DNA of 64,000 nt from Nitrospirota bacterium (GCA_030645475.1 JAUSMA010000069.1:372001-436000), one strand, 5' to 3'; counted from the stretch's first letter, positions 17,636-27,314 are shown. Notes: a model not told the origin generated them from the letters alone. Numbers and translations are program-made.

Positions 17636-18943
17636 TTAGGGTTGAGCCATGATCCGCTTCGGGTGAATCAGATTGGCTGCCTCCGCTTCGTGAATCATTT
17701 TGACGTATTCAGGCCGCCAATGTTTCAGCGTGCTCATAATCGGCGATATTTCCGCATCGCCGAACGCGCAGACCGTCCGGCCCGCGATGTTCTTGCATAG
17801 ATCGACCAAGGTTTCAAGGTCTTCCATCCGCCCTCGTTTCGCGACGATCCGTCGCATGGTTTGGACCAGCCAGGAGCTACCCTCGCGGCAGGGACTGCAC
17901 TTGCCGCAGGACTCATGATAGAAAAATTCCATGAGGCGGAGCGCGGCCCAGACCATGTCCGTGCCTTCTTCCATCACGGTGACTCCGCCGGAGCCGAGCA
18001 TCGAGCCGGCGGCGGCGACGGACTCGAAGTCGAGTTTGACGTCGAGGCTGTCCGGCGTCAGGAACGGCGCAGAGGCTCCACCCGGGATGAAGGCCTTGAG
18101 GGGCTTGTCTGAGCGCATGCCTCCGGCTTCTTCGTAGATCAACTCTCGGAAGGTAACCCCCATAGGCACTTCGTAGTTGCCCGGCCGTTTGACATGGCCG
18201 CTGACGCAGAAGATTCTGGTGCCGGTGCTCTTTGGCGGGGAGCCGATCGACGCGAACCATTCGGGTCCACGGCTGATGATGTGAGGAAGGTTCGCGAGGG
18301 TTTCGACGTTGTTCACCACGGTCGGCTTGTTATAGAGACCATGGGTTGCCGGGAATGGCGGTTTGACGCGCGGGAGCCCGCGCTTGCCCTCAAGCGATTC
18401 CAGCAATGCCGTCTCTTCACCGCAGATATAGGCGCCGGCGCCCCGGTGCACCCAGACATTGGCGGTGATCCCTGTGCCGAGGATGTTTGTGCCGATATAG
18501 CCGGCGGTGCGCGCTTCGACAATCGCTGCTTCCAAGATTTTGGCCCCGAGGACGAATTCGCCGCGGATATAAATGTAGGCGGATTCTGCTCCGATGGCGT
18601 AACACGCGAGCAGGATGCCTTCCAGAATCTGATGGGGGTCTCGTTCAATGAGCTGGCGGTCCTTGAACGTGCCTGGCTCGCTCTCGTCCGCATTGCAACA
18701 GAGATAACGCGGGCCCTGGTAATCTTTGGGCAGGAATCCCCATTTGACGCCGGTCGGAAAGCCTGCGCCGCCTCGTCCCCGAAGCCCCGATTTCATCACG
18801 GTGCCGGTCACGTCGGTTGGTGACACTTTACCCACAACTTTGCGGAGCGCCTGGTAGCCGCCCGTTTTTTCATAGTCCGCCAGCGACCCGGTATAGCCGG
18901 GCTGCAGCATGTTCTTCAATAAGACTGGTTCGTGCTTAGGCAT
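17636..18943 (-). CDS. nuoF: NADH-quinone oxidoreductase subunit F
   Basis: NuoF binds NADH and FMN and carries cluster N3. The 435-residue protein shows the NADH-binding GLRGRGGAGFPTGVKWGFLP, the FMN region NADESEPGTFKDRQL, GAGAYICGEETALLESLEG and the [4Fe-4S] motif ESCGKCSPCREG with a distant fourth Cys (RTVCAFGD). All ligands are present. It follows nuoE with a 68-base spacer that contains a family C inverted repeat. Confidence 0.97.
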   Translation of the reverse strand: MPKHEPVLLKNMLQPGYTGSLADYEKTGGYQALRKVVGKVSPTDVTGTVMKSGLRGRGGAGFPTGVKWGFLPKDYQGPRYLCCNADESEPGTFKDRQLIERDPHQILEGILLACYAIGAESAYIYIRGEFVLGAKILEAAIVEARTAGYIGTNILGTGITANVWVHRGAGAYICGEETALLESLEGKRGLPRVKPPFPATHGLYNKPTVVNNVETLANLPHIISRGPEWFASIGSPPKSTGTRIFCVSGHVKRPGNYEVPMGVTFRELIYEEAGGMRSDKPLKAFIPGGASAPFLTPDSLDVKLDFESVAAAGSMLGSGGVTVMEEGTDMVWAALRLMEFFYHESCGKCSPCREGSSWLVQTMRRIVAKRGRMEDLETLVDLCKNIAGRTVCAFGDAEISPIMSTLKHWRPEYVKMIHEAEAANLIHPKRIMAQP

Positions 18944-18954
18944 TCAAATTCTTT

Positions 18955-19009
18955 CGTCAACCGTCAATCGTAGAATCAGGGTAACTTACCGCCCGCCTTT
19001 CGATTGACG
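18955..19009. repeat. Intergenic inverted repeat, family C (copy 2), between nuoE and nuoF
   Basis: CGTCAATCG at 18962-18970 and CGATTGACG at 19001-19009 are perfect inverse arms of nine bases with a 30-base loop. The motif GATTGACG is shared with 1582-1690. It lies inside the operon transcript. Confidence 0.45.
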
Positions 19010-19011
19010 TC

Positions 19012-19569
19012 TTAGGCCCCGTGTTTTGCCGGGGCCGGTTCCGGCCACATAAATGGGCCGGTCTTGAGGGAACAGGTTCCATCTTTCTTGAGATCGGCCA
19101 GGATGCGGTCGAACTTCTCTTCCGTCAGTCGTTCGTAATAGTCCTCGTTGACCTGCATCATCGGCGCGGTGCCACAGGCGGCAAGGCATTCGACCGTGCT
19201 GAGAGTAAAGAGTCCGTCGGCCGTCGTTTCGCCCGGTCCGATTTCGAGTTTCGTCTTCACCCATCCAATGACCGTATCCGACCCGACCAGCGCACACATC
19301 AGGGACTTGCAGATTTGGAGATGAAATTTTCCCACAGGCTTGAGATTGAGCATCGTGTAAAACGTGGCCGTCTCATAGACCTGGGGCGGAGTCAGGCGCA
19401 AGAGCCCCGCGATTTCCTTCATGGCAACCTCGGACACATAGCCTTCGTCCTGCTGCGCCAGGTACAGCAACGGAATCAATGCCGAGCGTTTCACCGGATA
19501 CCGGCTTAGGATTTCGTCAATTTCTTTCTGATACTTATCTTTCAGCATCTGGTTTTCCTGTCCACCCAC
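19012..19569 (-). CDS. nuoE: NADH-quinone oxidoreductase subunit E
   Basis: NuoE is a thioredoxin-fold subunit with the [2Fe-2S] cluster N1a. The 185-residue protein has the four ligands as CKSLMC (C-x4-C) and CLAAC (C-x3-C), spaced about 35 residues apart, and the N-terminal helical bundle LIPLLYLAQQDEGYVSEVAM. The ATG at about 19545 in MLKDKYQKEIDEILSRYP is a reasonable alternative start, since the first eight residues (MGGQENQ) are not typical. It pairs with NuoF in the NADH-dehydrogenase module. Confidence 0.96.
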   Translation of the reverse strand: MGGQENQMLKDKYQKEIDEILSRYPVKRSALIPLLYLAQQDEGYVSEVAMKEIAGLLRLTPPQVYETATFYTMLNLKPVGKFHLQICKSLMCALVGSDTVIGWVKTKLEIGPGETTADGLFTLSTVECLAACGTAPMMQVNEDYYERLTEEKFDRILADLKKDGTCSLKTGPFMWPEPAPAKHGA

Positions 19570-19576
19570 TCACGGT

Positions 19577-19670
19577 GAGGGAGCGGAGGGTGCCCTTTTA
19601 CTGCGCGCGTCCAACGAGGGCCTTCCGAGGCCGCGCGTTGCGCGAGCACAAGGGCATCCTCCGTTCCCTC
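19577..19670. repeat. Hairpin-forming intergenic repeat, family D (copy 1)
   Basis: The spacer between nuoCD and nuoE is bounded by GAGGGAGCGGAGGGTGCCCT (19577-19596) and its inverse AGGGCATCCTCCGTTCCCTC (19651-19670), 18 of 20 positions pairing. The interior ACTGCGCGCGTCCAACGAGG ... GCGTTGCGCGAGCAC is nearly identical to the copy at 22023-22100. The right arm touches the nuoCD stop codon. It is likely a stable RNA hairpin within the operon message. Confidence 0.7.
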
Positions 19671-21420
19671 ATCTATCGCATTCTCCCATCACGATGTCGT
19701 ATGTCCCGAAGATCGTGATGATGTCTGAAATCAAATAGCCTCTTGCCATGTGGTCGAAGGCGCCCATGTGCACAAAGGATGGCGAGCGAATCTTCATCCG
19801 GTAGGGGCGTGGGCTGCCGTCGCTGACGATGAAAAATCCCAATTCGCCCTTCGGGGCTTCGGTTGCACAGTAGGTCTCGGCCTTCGGCGGCTTGATGCCC
19901 TGGGTGTAAATAATGAAATGATGGATCAAGCTTTCCATGTCCCGCATGACCAGTTCTTTAGGCGGCGGAATATATTGCGGTGCCTCGGCCATGATCGGTC
20001 CGGCCGGTAGTTGATCGAGACATTGGGCGATGATTCTGGCGCTTTGCCGCATTTCTTCCATGCGAATCCAGTATCGATCGTAGGTATCGCCGTGCTTGCC
20101 GACCGGCACGTCCCACTCGACTTTGTCATACACGCCGTAGGGCTCGACCTTGCGGACATCGTAGGCGACGCCGGACCCTCGCAAGACCGGTCCGGTGCAG
20201 CCGAAGTTGATTGCGTCCTCGGCCGAGAGGACGGCCACGTTCTTTGTGCGGCCTAGCCAGATGCGGTTCGACGCGATGAGCGAGTCGTATTCCTTGACCT
20301 TCTCGGGAAAGGTCTGGAGGAACGTCTTCATCCGTTGGACCAGTTCGGGCGTGAAGTCGCTGTCGACGCCACCGATGCGGTAGTAGTTCAATGTCAGTCG
20401 GGCGCCGCACAGCTTTTCGAACATGTCCAAGAGAATCTCGCGCTCCCGGAAGGTCCAGAAGAATACGGTCATGGCGCCGATATCGAGGGCCTGGGTACCG
20501 AGCCAGAAGAGATGCCCGATGATGCGTTGCATCTCGGCCACGATAGTCCTGATGTATTCGGCCCGAACCGGTACCGTAATCTCGAGCAGTTTCTCCACGG
20601 CCCGCACGTAGGCATAGTTGTTGGACATGGCACAGACATAGTCGAGCCGGTCCGTGTGCGGGATGATCTGCATGTAGGTCAATCCCTCTGACAATTTCTC
20701 GACGCCTCGATGCAGGTACCCGAGGTCCGGTGTGGCTTTCACAATCCGTTCGCCGTCCAATTCGAGGACCACACGCAAGACGCCGTGGGTGCTCGGATGT
20801 TGTGGCCCCATGTTCAGCAACAGTTCTTCTTTCCGTCGGGAACTGGGCAAGCCTGGTTCCGCGCGAAAGGCGTTCTTCTGTTCTTCGGGGATCTCAAACG
20901 CACTCATGTCGAGCGGAGAGTCGTCCATTTTTGGGATGAAATCGAACTCGCTACGCCAGCCACGGCCTTCGGTCGGGAAGTCTTTTCTCAGCGGGTATCC
21001 CTCGGCATAATCTTCCGGCATCAAGATGCGCCGGAGATCGGGATGGCCTGAAAAGCGAATGCCCATCATGTCGAACACTTCGCGTTCCAGGAATTCCGCA
21101 CCCTTCCAGATGCCGGTGACCGACGCGATCGTCGGGTCGTCTTCCGTGAGGCGGACTTTGAGGCGAAGGCGTTGGCGAAGCGGGAGCGAATGCAAGTGGT
21201 AGACGACTTCGAACCGCAGCTGATCTTCGGGATAGTCGACCGAGCAGATATCCGTGAGTTGGTCGAAGGCGGCTGTCGGCGCATCGTACAAATAGCGCAC
21301 AATGTCCAGCAGACGCGCGGCGGCCACGGAGACGGCAGTTTCAGCACGTGCCGCATCGACGTAGGTCGCGAGGATCGCGTCAGGGAATTTCGCTTTCAGG
21401 CTATCGAGTAGAGCTTGCAT
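19669..21420 (-). CDS. nuoCD: NADH-quinone oxidoreductase subunit C/D fusion
   Basis: The 583-residue protein joins NuoC (about residues 1-170) and NuoD (about 200-583), as in E. coli. The NuoC part has the FEVVYHLHSLPLRQRLRLKV strand and VFDMMGIRFSGHPDLRRILM. The NuoD part has LLNMGPQHPSTHGVLRVVLE with the quinone-pocket His, PDLGYLHRGVEKLSE and a C-terminal EAPKGELGFFIVSDGSPRPY with FGTYDIVMGECDR. NuoD forms the quinone site with NuoB. A conserved Arg in its GVLRVVLELDGERI N-terminal strand region is close to the segment methylated by NDUFAF7 in mitochondria, but I cannot name the exact residue here. Confidence 0.97.
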   Translation of the reverse strand: MQALLDSLKAKFPDAILATYVDAARAETAVSVAAARLLDIVRYLYDAPTAAFDQLTDICSVDYPEDQLRFEVVYHLHSLPLRQRLRLKVRLTEDDPTIASVTGIWKGAEFLEREVFDMMGIRFSGHPDLRRILMPEDYAEGYPLRKDFPTEGRGWRSEFDFIPKMDDSPLDMSAFEIPEEQKNAFRAEPGLPSSRRKEELLLNMGPQHPSTHGVLRVVLELDGERIVKATPDLGYLHRGVEKLSEGLTYMQIIPHTDRLDYVCAMSNNYAYVRAVEKLLEITVPVRAEYIRTIVAEMQRIIGHLFWLGTQALDIGAMTVFFWTFREREILLDMFEKLCGARLTLNYYRIGGVDSDFTPELVQRMKTFLQTFPEKVKEYDSLIASNRIWLGRTKNVAVLSAEDAINFGCTGPVLRGSGVAYDVRKVEPYGVYDKVEWDVPVGKHGDTYDRYWIRMEEMRQSARIIAQCLDQLPAGPIMAEAPQYIPPPKELVMRDMESLIHHFIIYTQGIKPPKAETYCATEAPKGELGFFIVSDGSPRPYRMKIRSPSFVHMGAFDHMARGYLISDIITIFGTYDIVMGECDR

Positions 21421-21507
21421 AATCCTAATTGCGAGAAGTGTGAGAGTTGGGAGAAACGCGCGATTGGCCAGTCACGCATGTCCCGCCATTCTCGCTCGTC
21501 TCGCGGG

Positions 21508-21987
21508 TTATTTCACGAACACCTTTTCCCGCTGAATCTTTTCTTGGAGCTTCAATAATCCATCGATTAACGCTTCAGGACGGGGTGGACAACCAGGCAC
21601 GTACACATCGACTGGAATAATCTGGTCGACGCCCTGGACCACGGCGTAACTATTGTAATGGTTACCGGACGTGGCGCAGGAGCCCATCGAAATGACGTAC
21701 CGTGGTTCCGGCATCTGGTCGTAGATGCGGCGGATCACCGGCGCCATTTTGCGCGACACCGTGCCGGCGATGATCATGAGGTCGGCTTGTCGCGGCGAGG
21801 CCCGAAAGACCCCGGCACCGAATCGATCCAGATCGTAACGCGACGACACGCTTGCAATCATTTCGATGGCGCAGCAGGCCAGGCCAAAGGTCATCGGCCA
21901 GAGGGCCGACTTCCTGGACCAATTCACGACCGCATCAAGATTGGTCGTCAGAATATTCGCCTCAAACTGTCGTTCCAAGAAACTCAT
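21508..21987 (-). CDS. nuoB: NADH-quinone oxidoreductase subunit B
   Basis: NuoB carries the terminal [4Fe-4S] cluster N2 that reduces quinone. The 159-residue protein has the adjacent-Cys motif [11 protein letters not shown], then [12 protein letters not shown] and [18 protein letters not shown], which provide the four ligands. The N-terminal [12 protein letters not shown] segment is usual. It is separated from nuoA by a 127-base spacer holding a family D repeat and from nuoCD by about 90 bases. Confidence 0.97.
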   Translation of the reverse strand: MSFLERQFEANILTTNLDAVVNWSRKSALWPMTFGLACCAIEMIASVSSRYDLDRFGAGVFRASPRQADLMIIAGTVSRKMAPVIRRIYDQMPEPRYVISMGSCATSGNHYNSYAVVQGVDQIIPVDVYVPGCPPRPEALIDGLLKLQEKIQREKVFVK

Positions 21988-22022
21988 GTCATCTCCTCTA
22001 CTCTCTTCAGTTGGAGGGGATT

Positions 22023-22100
22023 GTCGGGGTGCTCTTCACTGCGCGCGTCGAACGAGGCCTTCTGAGGCGCGCGTTCCGCGAGCACGAAGGGCACCCCGAC
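22023..22100. repeat. Hairpin-forming intergenic repeat, family D (copy 2)
   Basis: Between nuoB and nuoA, GTCGGGGTGCTCTT (22023-22036) pairs with AAGGGCACCCCGAC (22087-22100). The interior CACTGCGCGCGTCGAACGAG ... GCGCGTTCCGCGAGCAC matches the copy at 19577-19670. The outer arms of the two copies differ in sequence but each pairs with its own partner, which argues that structure is retained. Confidence 0.7.
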
Positions 22101-22114
22101 GGTCGCCTCACTCA

Positions 22115-22486
22115 TCAATCCCACTCCAACGCCCCTTTCTTCCAGGCGTACCAGAATCCGACCAGCAGGATGCTCAGAAATACGAGCATTTCGATCAGTC
22201 CAAGCAGGCCGAGCGACTGATACCGGACGGCCCAGGGAATCATGAAAATGATCTCGATATCGAAGATGACGAACAGCATCGCGATGATGTAGTAGCGCAT
22301 CGGAAACTGAATGCGCGCGTCTGAAAACAACGGGCTTCCGCTTTCATAGGGCGTCAGCTTGGCTCGATAGGGACGGCTTGGTCGGACAAGCCAGCCGGCG
22401 CCAAGCTGGACAGCCGCAAAGACAATGGCAATGCCGATAAACAGGAGAATCGGTATGTAATTCTCTGGAATGGCGGTGTTACCCAT
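22115..22486 (-). CDS. nuoA: NADH-quinone oxidoreductase subunit A
   Basis: NuoA is a three-helix membrane subunit beside the quinone chamber. The 123-residue protein has the first helix YIPILLFIGIAIVFAAVQLG, the conserved cytoplasmic loop KLTPYESGSPLFSDARIQFP with the usual Cys replaced by Ser, and RYYIIAMLFVIFDIEIIFMI with the conserved acidic pair. The Cys in YECG is known to report on the active/deactive state in mitochondria, and many bacteria lack it. It starts five bases after the methyltransferase gene ends. Confidence 0.96.
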   Translation of the reverse strand: MGNTAIPENYIPILLFIGIAIVFAAVQLGAGWLVRPSRPYRAKLTPYESGSPLFSDARIQFPMRYYIIAMLFVIFDIEIIFMIPWAVRYQSLGLLGLIEMLVFLSILLVGFWYAWKKGALEWD

Positions 22487-22491
22487 TTTCG

Positions 22492-23742
22492 TTACGCCTG
22501 TAGGCTAGGGGTGAGGGGCGAGCGGCTAGAGGGAAGACTCCGACCCATCGCCTCGTGCTTCTCGCTTCGTGCCTGGTTCGTCGTTAGTGCCGAGCCAAAG
22601 AAGGGTTTGAACTTCAGCCCGTCAAGGTCCGGTCGTTCAACCCCGCAATGCTGCATCAGAATCTTGAAGGTCCGTCCCATTCCGTCCGGCTTAAGGAGAT
22701 GGATAGCTGCGCCGAACTCCGGACTCTCCGGGTCGAGTTGGCCGATCATCTCTTCCACCCCGAGCCCCATGAGAAAACTCATCTGATTTGTAAAGCCTGT
22801 CACCGCCAAGCCGGTGGCGGCTCCGACAGTCGCCAGGCTGGTGAAGTCCACATGAGCGGTCATATCCTGTTGTCCGACACGCACATAGGGTACATCGCCG
22901 GTCAACTGTTGGTGGTAGCAGAGGAATGTGCCGTCCTTCCGCTCCGGTCCGTACAAATCTTCTGCCGTATGACCATAGTCGATCGTCACCACGAATCCGC
23001 GATCGATCCGTTGCGCGACTTGTGCCATCCACTCCAATGCCTGGAGGTTGATCTCGGTTCGGTACCCGTCCGGCCAGCTCAGTTCGAGCTTCTGGATATA
23101 TTGATCGAGCGCAGGATTCGACAGAGGCTTGAGACATTCCTCAAAGCGTCCATCCCGATAGTCGACGAAGAGTTCTTGTGCCTGACCGGCGACCATTTGA
23201 ATGCGGTGAACCGGGAAGGCATCCACGAGTTCATTGCTGAAGAAGAGGCCGGTCACGCCCTGAGGGGCGAGGGCGTCCAGTCCTTCGATCCAGGCGACCT
23301 GTCCTGGCTCGCGTAGCCAAGGGGCCAAGTTCTGTCGTTGGAGTCCCTGCATCGCAGGGCTCCGTTCGATCAGCACGTAGCGAACGCGCGCGGCGAAGTC
23401 GTCCTGCTTGGCATGGATCGCCGCCAGACAGTCCCGGGCGAGCAAGCCTTTCCCTGCGCCCATTTCAACGATCGTAAAGGGAGTGGGGTGACCCAATAAT
23501 TCGTCCATTTGCCGGGCCTGCGCCGCAATGGCGCGGCCAAGAATCGGATGCACATCGGAGCTGGTGTAGAAATCGCCGGACCACCCGATGCGTTCATGGT
23601 CCGCACCGTCCGGTTGGCGCATGTAATAGCCGTAGTGAGGATGATAGAGGGCCAGTTCCATGAAACGGACGAAGGGAATGGGTCCGTTCCCGATGATCTC
23701 GGACGAAATAGCAGCGACGAGTTCAGGATGTCCCAATGACAC
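22492..23742 (-). CDS. MidA/NDUFAF7-type SAM-dependent methyltransferase (complex I assembly)
   Basis: The protein belongs to the COG1565/DUF185 family. It begins with IPFVRFMELALYHPHYGYYM, has a SAM-binding motif IVEMGAGKGLLARDCL and FFSNELVDAFPVHRIQ, and the typical GYRTEINLQALEWMAQVAQR and VVTIDYGHTAEDLYGPERKD segments. The eukaryotic member NDUFAF7/MidA dimethylates an Arg of the NuoD homologue and is needed for complex I assembly. Here it stands at the head of the nuo operon, five bases before nuoA, which fits that role. I chose the GTG at 23742 because AAGGAG lies six bases before it; a TTG at 23781 would add 13 residues. Confidence 0.9.
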   Translation of the reverse strand: MSLGHPELVAAISSEIIGNGPIPFVRFMELALYHPHYGYYMRQPDGADHERIGWSGDFYTSSDVHPILGRAIAAQARQMDELLGHPTPFTIVEMGAGKGLLARDCLAAIHAKQDDFAARVRYVLIERSPAMQGLQRQNLAPWLREPGQVAWIEGLDALAPQGVTGLFFSNELVDAFPVHRIQMVAGQAQELFVDYRDGRFEECLKPLSNPALDQYIQKLELSWPDGYRTEINLQALEWMAQVAQRIDRGFVVTIDYGHTAEDLYGPERKDGTFLCYHQQLTGDVPYVRVGQQDMTAHVDFTSLATVGAATGLAVTGFTNQMSFLMGLGVEEMIGQLDPESPEFGAAIHLLKPDGMGRTFKILMQHCGVERPDLDGLKFKPFFGSALTTNQARSEKHEAMGRSLPSSRSPLTPSLQA

Positions 23743-23836
23743 AGACCACTCCTTCGGCTCTGTGAAGACAGCTCGAACCAACCCGAGAAAACGGGCAGAC
23801 TATGCCTGCATCTCAGGGAGGGGAAAAGAGGCGTAG

Positions 23837-23864
23837 ATTAACTTTCCAGTCGCCGCTAAGTCAA
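23837..23864 (-). promoter_or_regulatory. Candidate sigma-70-type promoter for the methyltransferase-nuo operon
   Basis: On the minus strand TTGACT (23859-23864) and GTTAAT (23837-23842) are separated by 16 bases, about 95 bases before the GTG start at 23742. Match to the -35 element is 5 of 6 and to the -10 element 4 of 6. It is the best promoter-like pair in the spacer between secA and the operon. Confidence 0.35.
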
Positions 23865-23990
23865 GGCAAGATCAGGGGGAATCTCTGGCAGATAGCGCCT
23901 TTCCGGCCATGTCAGGCCGGTCTCTTTGGAGAGATGAAAGATGCGCCGGATAAGTAGTCGGAAGGGGATTAGTATAGGCTTGCTGTCAGC

Positions 23991-26714
23991 TTATATTCCG
24001 TGGCATTTCTTGTATTTTTTCCCGCTGCCGCAGTGGCAGGGGTCGTTACGGCCGACTTTGTCGTCGCTTCGCTGAACCGTCTGAGGCGCGACCGGTTCTT
24101 CTCCGCGATTGAGAGTGAAGGTGGGTTGGGGACGCGAGATGACGGGTGGCGGCGGTGGCGGCGCTGAGGGTTGGCCTTCGTTCCGGACTGCCTGGACGTG
24201 AAAGAGCCGGTCGAGTGCGTCGGATTTGACCCGTTCCATCATGCCCGCAAAGAGATCGTAGCCCTCGCGCTTGTACTCGATGAGCGGATCTTTCTGTCCG
24301 TAGCCGCGCAGGCCGATTCCGTCGCGGAGATGATCCATTCCCAGGAGGTGGTCCTTCCAATGGTGATCGACGACCTGGAGCATGAAGTTTTTTTCCAGGA
24401 AACGCATCAAATCTGAGCCCAGTTCCTGTTCTCTCTTGTCGTAGGCATCGCGCACTTGTGCGCGGAGGTCTTCGATCAAGGCATCGCGTCCCATGTCGCG
24501 GAGCGCTTCGGCGCCGTCGCTCTTGCCATGGGTGATGTCGAGGGCGAACTGGCTATGCATAAGTTCCGCGAGCCCCTTGATGTCCCATTCTTCGGGGTAT
24601 TGTTCAGCCGGGCAATAGATGTTCAGGGCGGAGTCTACCAGGCCGTCCATCATGTCGCGCAGGTCGTCTTTCAGATTCGTTCCGCCCAGGACGGCGCGCC
24701 GGTGTTGGTAGATCACCTCGCGCTGCTTGTTCATGACGTCGTCGTATTCGAGCAACTGTTTCCGGATTTCAAAGTTGTGGGCCTCGACCTTCTTTTGAGC
24801 GTTGGCGATGGCTCTGGTGACCATGCCATGCTCGATCGGGACGCCTTCTTCCATGCCGAGCTTGAGCATCAGTTGGGAGACCCGCTCGGAGGCGAAGATG
24901 CGCATCAGGTCGTCTTCCAACGACAGATAAAATCGTGACGAGCCGGGGTCGCCTTGGCGGCCGGCGCGGCCCCGGAGCTGGTTGTCGATCCGGCGGCTTT
25001 CGTGACGTTCAGTTCCGAGAATATGGAGTCCGCCTGCCGCGATGACCGCCTGCTTGTCCTTCTCGCAGTCGGACCGGATCTCTTCGAAGATTTCCTGCTT
25101 GCGCGCGTCGGGGAGGTTCTCTTCCCGATAGAGGATCTGTTTGAACATGAAGTCGGGGTTGCCGCCGAGGAGAATGTCCGTGCCGCGGCCCGCCATGTTG
25201 GTGGCGATGGTGACGGCGCCCTTGCGGCCGGCCTGGGCGATGATCTCGGCTTCCCGTTCATGCTGCTTGGCGTTGAGGACGTTATGCTTGACGCCGTTCC
25301 GGCCCAAGATGCCGGCGAGCCGCTCCGATTTTTCGATGGAAATGGTGCCGACCAGGACGGGTTGGCCGCGCTCGTGGCATTCCTTGATATCCTCGACGAT
25401 CGCGGCGAACTTCTCTTTCTCGGTCCGGTAGACGACGTCGGCGTAATCCAGCCGGACCATCTTGCGATTGGTCGGAACCACGTTGACGTCGAGATTGTAG
25501 ATCTTGGCAAACTCCGCCGCTTCCGTGTCCGCTGTGCCGGTCATGCCGCCGAGCTTCTTGTACATCCGGAAATAGTTCTGGAAGGTGACCGAGGCCAACG
25601 TTTGATTCTCGTTGGCAATTTTGACGCCTTCTTTGGCTTCGACGGACTGGTGCAGGCCGTCGCTCCAGCGGCGCCCCGGCATAAGCCGGCCGGTGAATTC
25701 GTCCACAATGATGACTTCGCCGTCCTTCACCACATAGTCCACATCCCGTTTGTAGAGGGCATAGGCCTGGAGTGCTTTGACGACGTGATGGACGAGATCC
25801 ATATGGTCGGGATCGTAGAGATTGTCCACGCCGAGCAACTGTTCGACCCGGACGTTGCCTTCTTCGGTCAACGACGCGGTCTTCGTCTTTTCCTCAACCG
25901 TGTAGTCGTGTTCGGGCTTCAGCTGCGGGATGATCGCGTTGATGCGGTAGTAGAGATCGGTCGTTTCATCCGTCGGACCGGAGATAATCAAGGGTGTGCG
26001 GGCTTCGTCGATGAGAATACTGTCGACTTCGTCCACGATGGCGAAGTTCAACTCGCGCTGCACGCACTGAGCGAGATCGGTGACGACCAGGTTGTCGCGA
26101 AGGTAATCGAACCCATACTCGTTATTGGTGCCGTAGGTGATGTCGGCACGATAGGCCTCGGGCCTCGTGCAGGGGCGGAGCGACTGGAGCCGCTTGTCGG
26201 AGGCGTCATAGGCCGGATCGTAGAGAAAGGAGGCATCGTGTTGGATGATGCCCACCGAGAGTCCCAGGGCATGGTAAAGGATGCTCATCCATTGTGCATC
26301 GCGCTTGGCGAGGTAGTCGTTCACCGTGATGAGGTGCACGCCCTTCCCTTCGAGCGCATTCAGATAGACCGGCAGCGTCGCAACCAGGGTCTTCCCTTCG
26401 CCGGTCTTCATTTCGGAGATGCGGCCCCGGTGGAGGATCATGCCGCCGATCAACTGTACGTCGAAATGGCGCATGTTCAGCTTGCGGCGGGACATTTCAC
26501 GGCAGACCGCGAACGCCTCCGGCAGGATATCGTCCAGCGTTTCGCCGGCCGCAATGCGTGCCTTGAACTCCGGGGTTTTGTCCGCGAGCGCCTGATCGGA
26601 GAGCGGCGTCAGGCCGGATTCCAGGCTATTGATCCGCTCCACCGTTGGGCGGAGCGCCTTGATTTCACGATCGTTTTTGCTGCCGAAGATCAGATTGAGT
26701 AATTGCGTAACCAT
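23991..26714 (-). CDS. secA: Preprotein translocase ATPase SecA
   Basis: SecA drives export of unfolded proteins through SecYEG. The 907-residue protein has the Walker A region [20 protein letters not shown], the DEAD-type [20 protein letters not shown], the second nucleotide-binding domain [20 protein letters not shown], the [20 protein letters not shown] block and the SecB/phospholipid-binding zinc motif [14 protein letters not shown] at the very C-terminus. A Pro-rich linker precedes the zinc motif. It is monocistronic by spacing. Many proteins encoded in this window carry signal peptides and would be its substrates. Confidence 0.98.
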   Translation of the reverse strand: MVTQLLNLIFGSKNDREIKALRPTVERINSLESGLTPLSDQALADKTPEFKARIAAGETLDDILPEAFAVCREMSRRKLNMRHFDVQLIGGMILHRGRISEMKTGEGKTLVATLPVYLNALEGKGVHLITVNDYLAKRDAQWMSILYHALGLSVGIIQHDASFLYDPAYDASDKRLQSLRPCTRPEAYRADITYGTNNEYGFDYLRDNLVVTDLAQCVQRELNFAIVDEVDSILIDEARTPLIISGPTDETTDLYYRINAIIPQLKPEHDYTVEEKTKTASLTEEGNVRVEQLLGVDNLYDPDHMDLVHHVVKALQAYALYKRDVDYVVKDGEVIIVDEFTGRLMPGRRWSDGLHQSVEAKEGVKIANENQTLASVTFQNYFRMYKKLGGMTGTADTEAAEFAKIYNLDVNVVPTNRKMVRLDYADVVYRTEKEKFAAIVEDIKECHERGQPVLVGTISIEKSERLAGILGRNGVKHNVLNAKQHEREAEIIAQAGRKGAVTIATNMAGRGTDILLGGNPDFMFKQILYREENLPDARKQEIFEEIRSDCEKDKQAVIAAGGLHILGTERHESRRIDNQLRGRAGRQGDPGSSRFYLSLEDDLMRIFASERVSQLMLKLGMEEGVPIEHGMVTRAIANAQKKVEAHNFEIRKQLLEYDDVMNKQREVIYQHRRAVLGGTNLKDDLRDMMDGLVDSALNIYCPAEQYPEEWDIKGLAELMHSQFALDITHGKSDGAEALRDMGRDALIEDLRAQVRDAYDKREQELGSDLMRFLEKNFMLQVVDHHWKDHLLGMDHLRDGIGLRGYGQKDPLIEYKREGYDLFAGMMERVKSDALDRLFHVQAVRNEGQPSAPPPPPPVISRPQPTFTLNRGEEPVAPQTVQRSDDKVGRNDPCHCGSGKKYKKCHGI

Positions 26715-26889
26715 AGTGCTGTTGATCGGAACGAACGCCGATGCCTCCGAAAGTAATCTGCGCAGTATACAGGATCTTTCCCCTGAATCCTACAATCCAA
26801 TCAGCAGAGGCTCAGGTGTCGAGTTGTCGGCTTGACAGGTCTAGCGAATCTCCATTAGCATTCGGTTGAATCACTCGGTCTCTATTGCG

Positions 26890-27195
26890 ATGAACCACAC
26901 CGTTCTCAAATATGTGTCGATCCTGCTCGTGTGCTGTGTCCTGTCCGTCGGCGGATTGGCCCAGGCGCAGTCGGTCGAACATGCCGGACACCATGCCCAT
27001 CACCAGGCTGCCACCCATGGTACCGTGCTGTGCTCCTGGATGTGTGCCGCCGGGACGGTGCTCGATAGTGCGGTCGTTCCGTTTGAAGCCGAACTCAGTC
27101 CGATTGCCCTCCTCACGCTTCCCCATGCTGCGCAGCCCTCGATTGAGCTGTGCCAGACTTCTCCCAGCCGCGCCCCTCCGTCGTTCTCTCTATAG
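26890..27195 (+). CDS. Small secreted His-rich CxWxC protein, paralogue 1
   Basis: The 101-residue protein has a signal peptide (LKYVSILLVCCVLSVGGLAQ, cleavage near AQAQ), then a His-rich stretch EHAGHHAHHQAATHG and the motif LCSWMC, and it ends SRAPPSFSL. Two paralogues in this window (29017-29331 and 49784-50131) share all three elements. The plan resembles DUF2946-type proteins found near copper and other metal genes, which also have a central Cys pair and an RAPP-like tail, but that link is inference. The His and Cys residues could bind metal in the periplasm. It stands just upstream of an outer-membrane protein gene. I prefer the ATG at 26890 over a TTG at 26866. Confidence 0.75.
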   Translation: MNHTVLKYVSILLVCCVLSVGGLAQAQSVEHAGHHAHHQAATHGTVLCSWMCAAGTVLDSAVVPFEAELSPIALLTLPHAAQPSIELCQTSPSRAPPSFSL

Positions 27196-27243
27196 TTTTC
27201 GTTGCTCATGTGGCCCGCAACCGGGCACATTCCGTCTCTTATG

Positions 27244-27262
27244 CAGCCCACTGAGTGGGCTG
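27244..27262. promoter_or_regulatory. 19-base palindrome upstream of outer-membrane protein gene
   Basis: CAGCCCACT-G-AGTGGGCTG is a perfect inverted repeat with one central base. It may be a hairpin (stem of eight, loop TGA) ending the upstream small gene, or an operator for the gene at 27315. No T-run follows. Confidence 0.4.
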
Positions 27263-27314
27263 TAGGGGAGGCGGATAGGGACGATTCTTCTAGAGAGAAA
27301 GGGCTCGTGTCATC

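Noticed and set aside
24954-26702. Long open frame on the plus strand opposite secA (582 codons)
   Set aside because: It is exactly antisense to secA, which has full-length homology and all motifs. The antisense translation is rich in Asp, Val and Gly without any domain, as expected from codon-bias shadows in GC-rich DNA.
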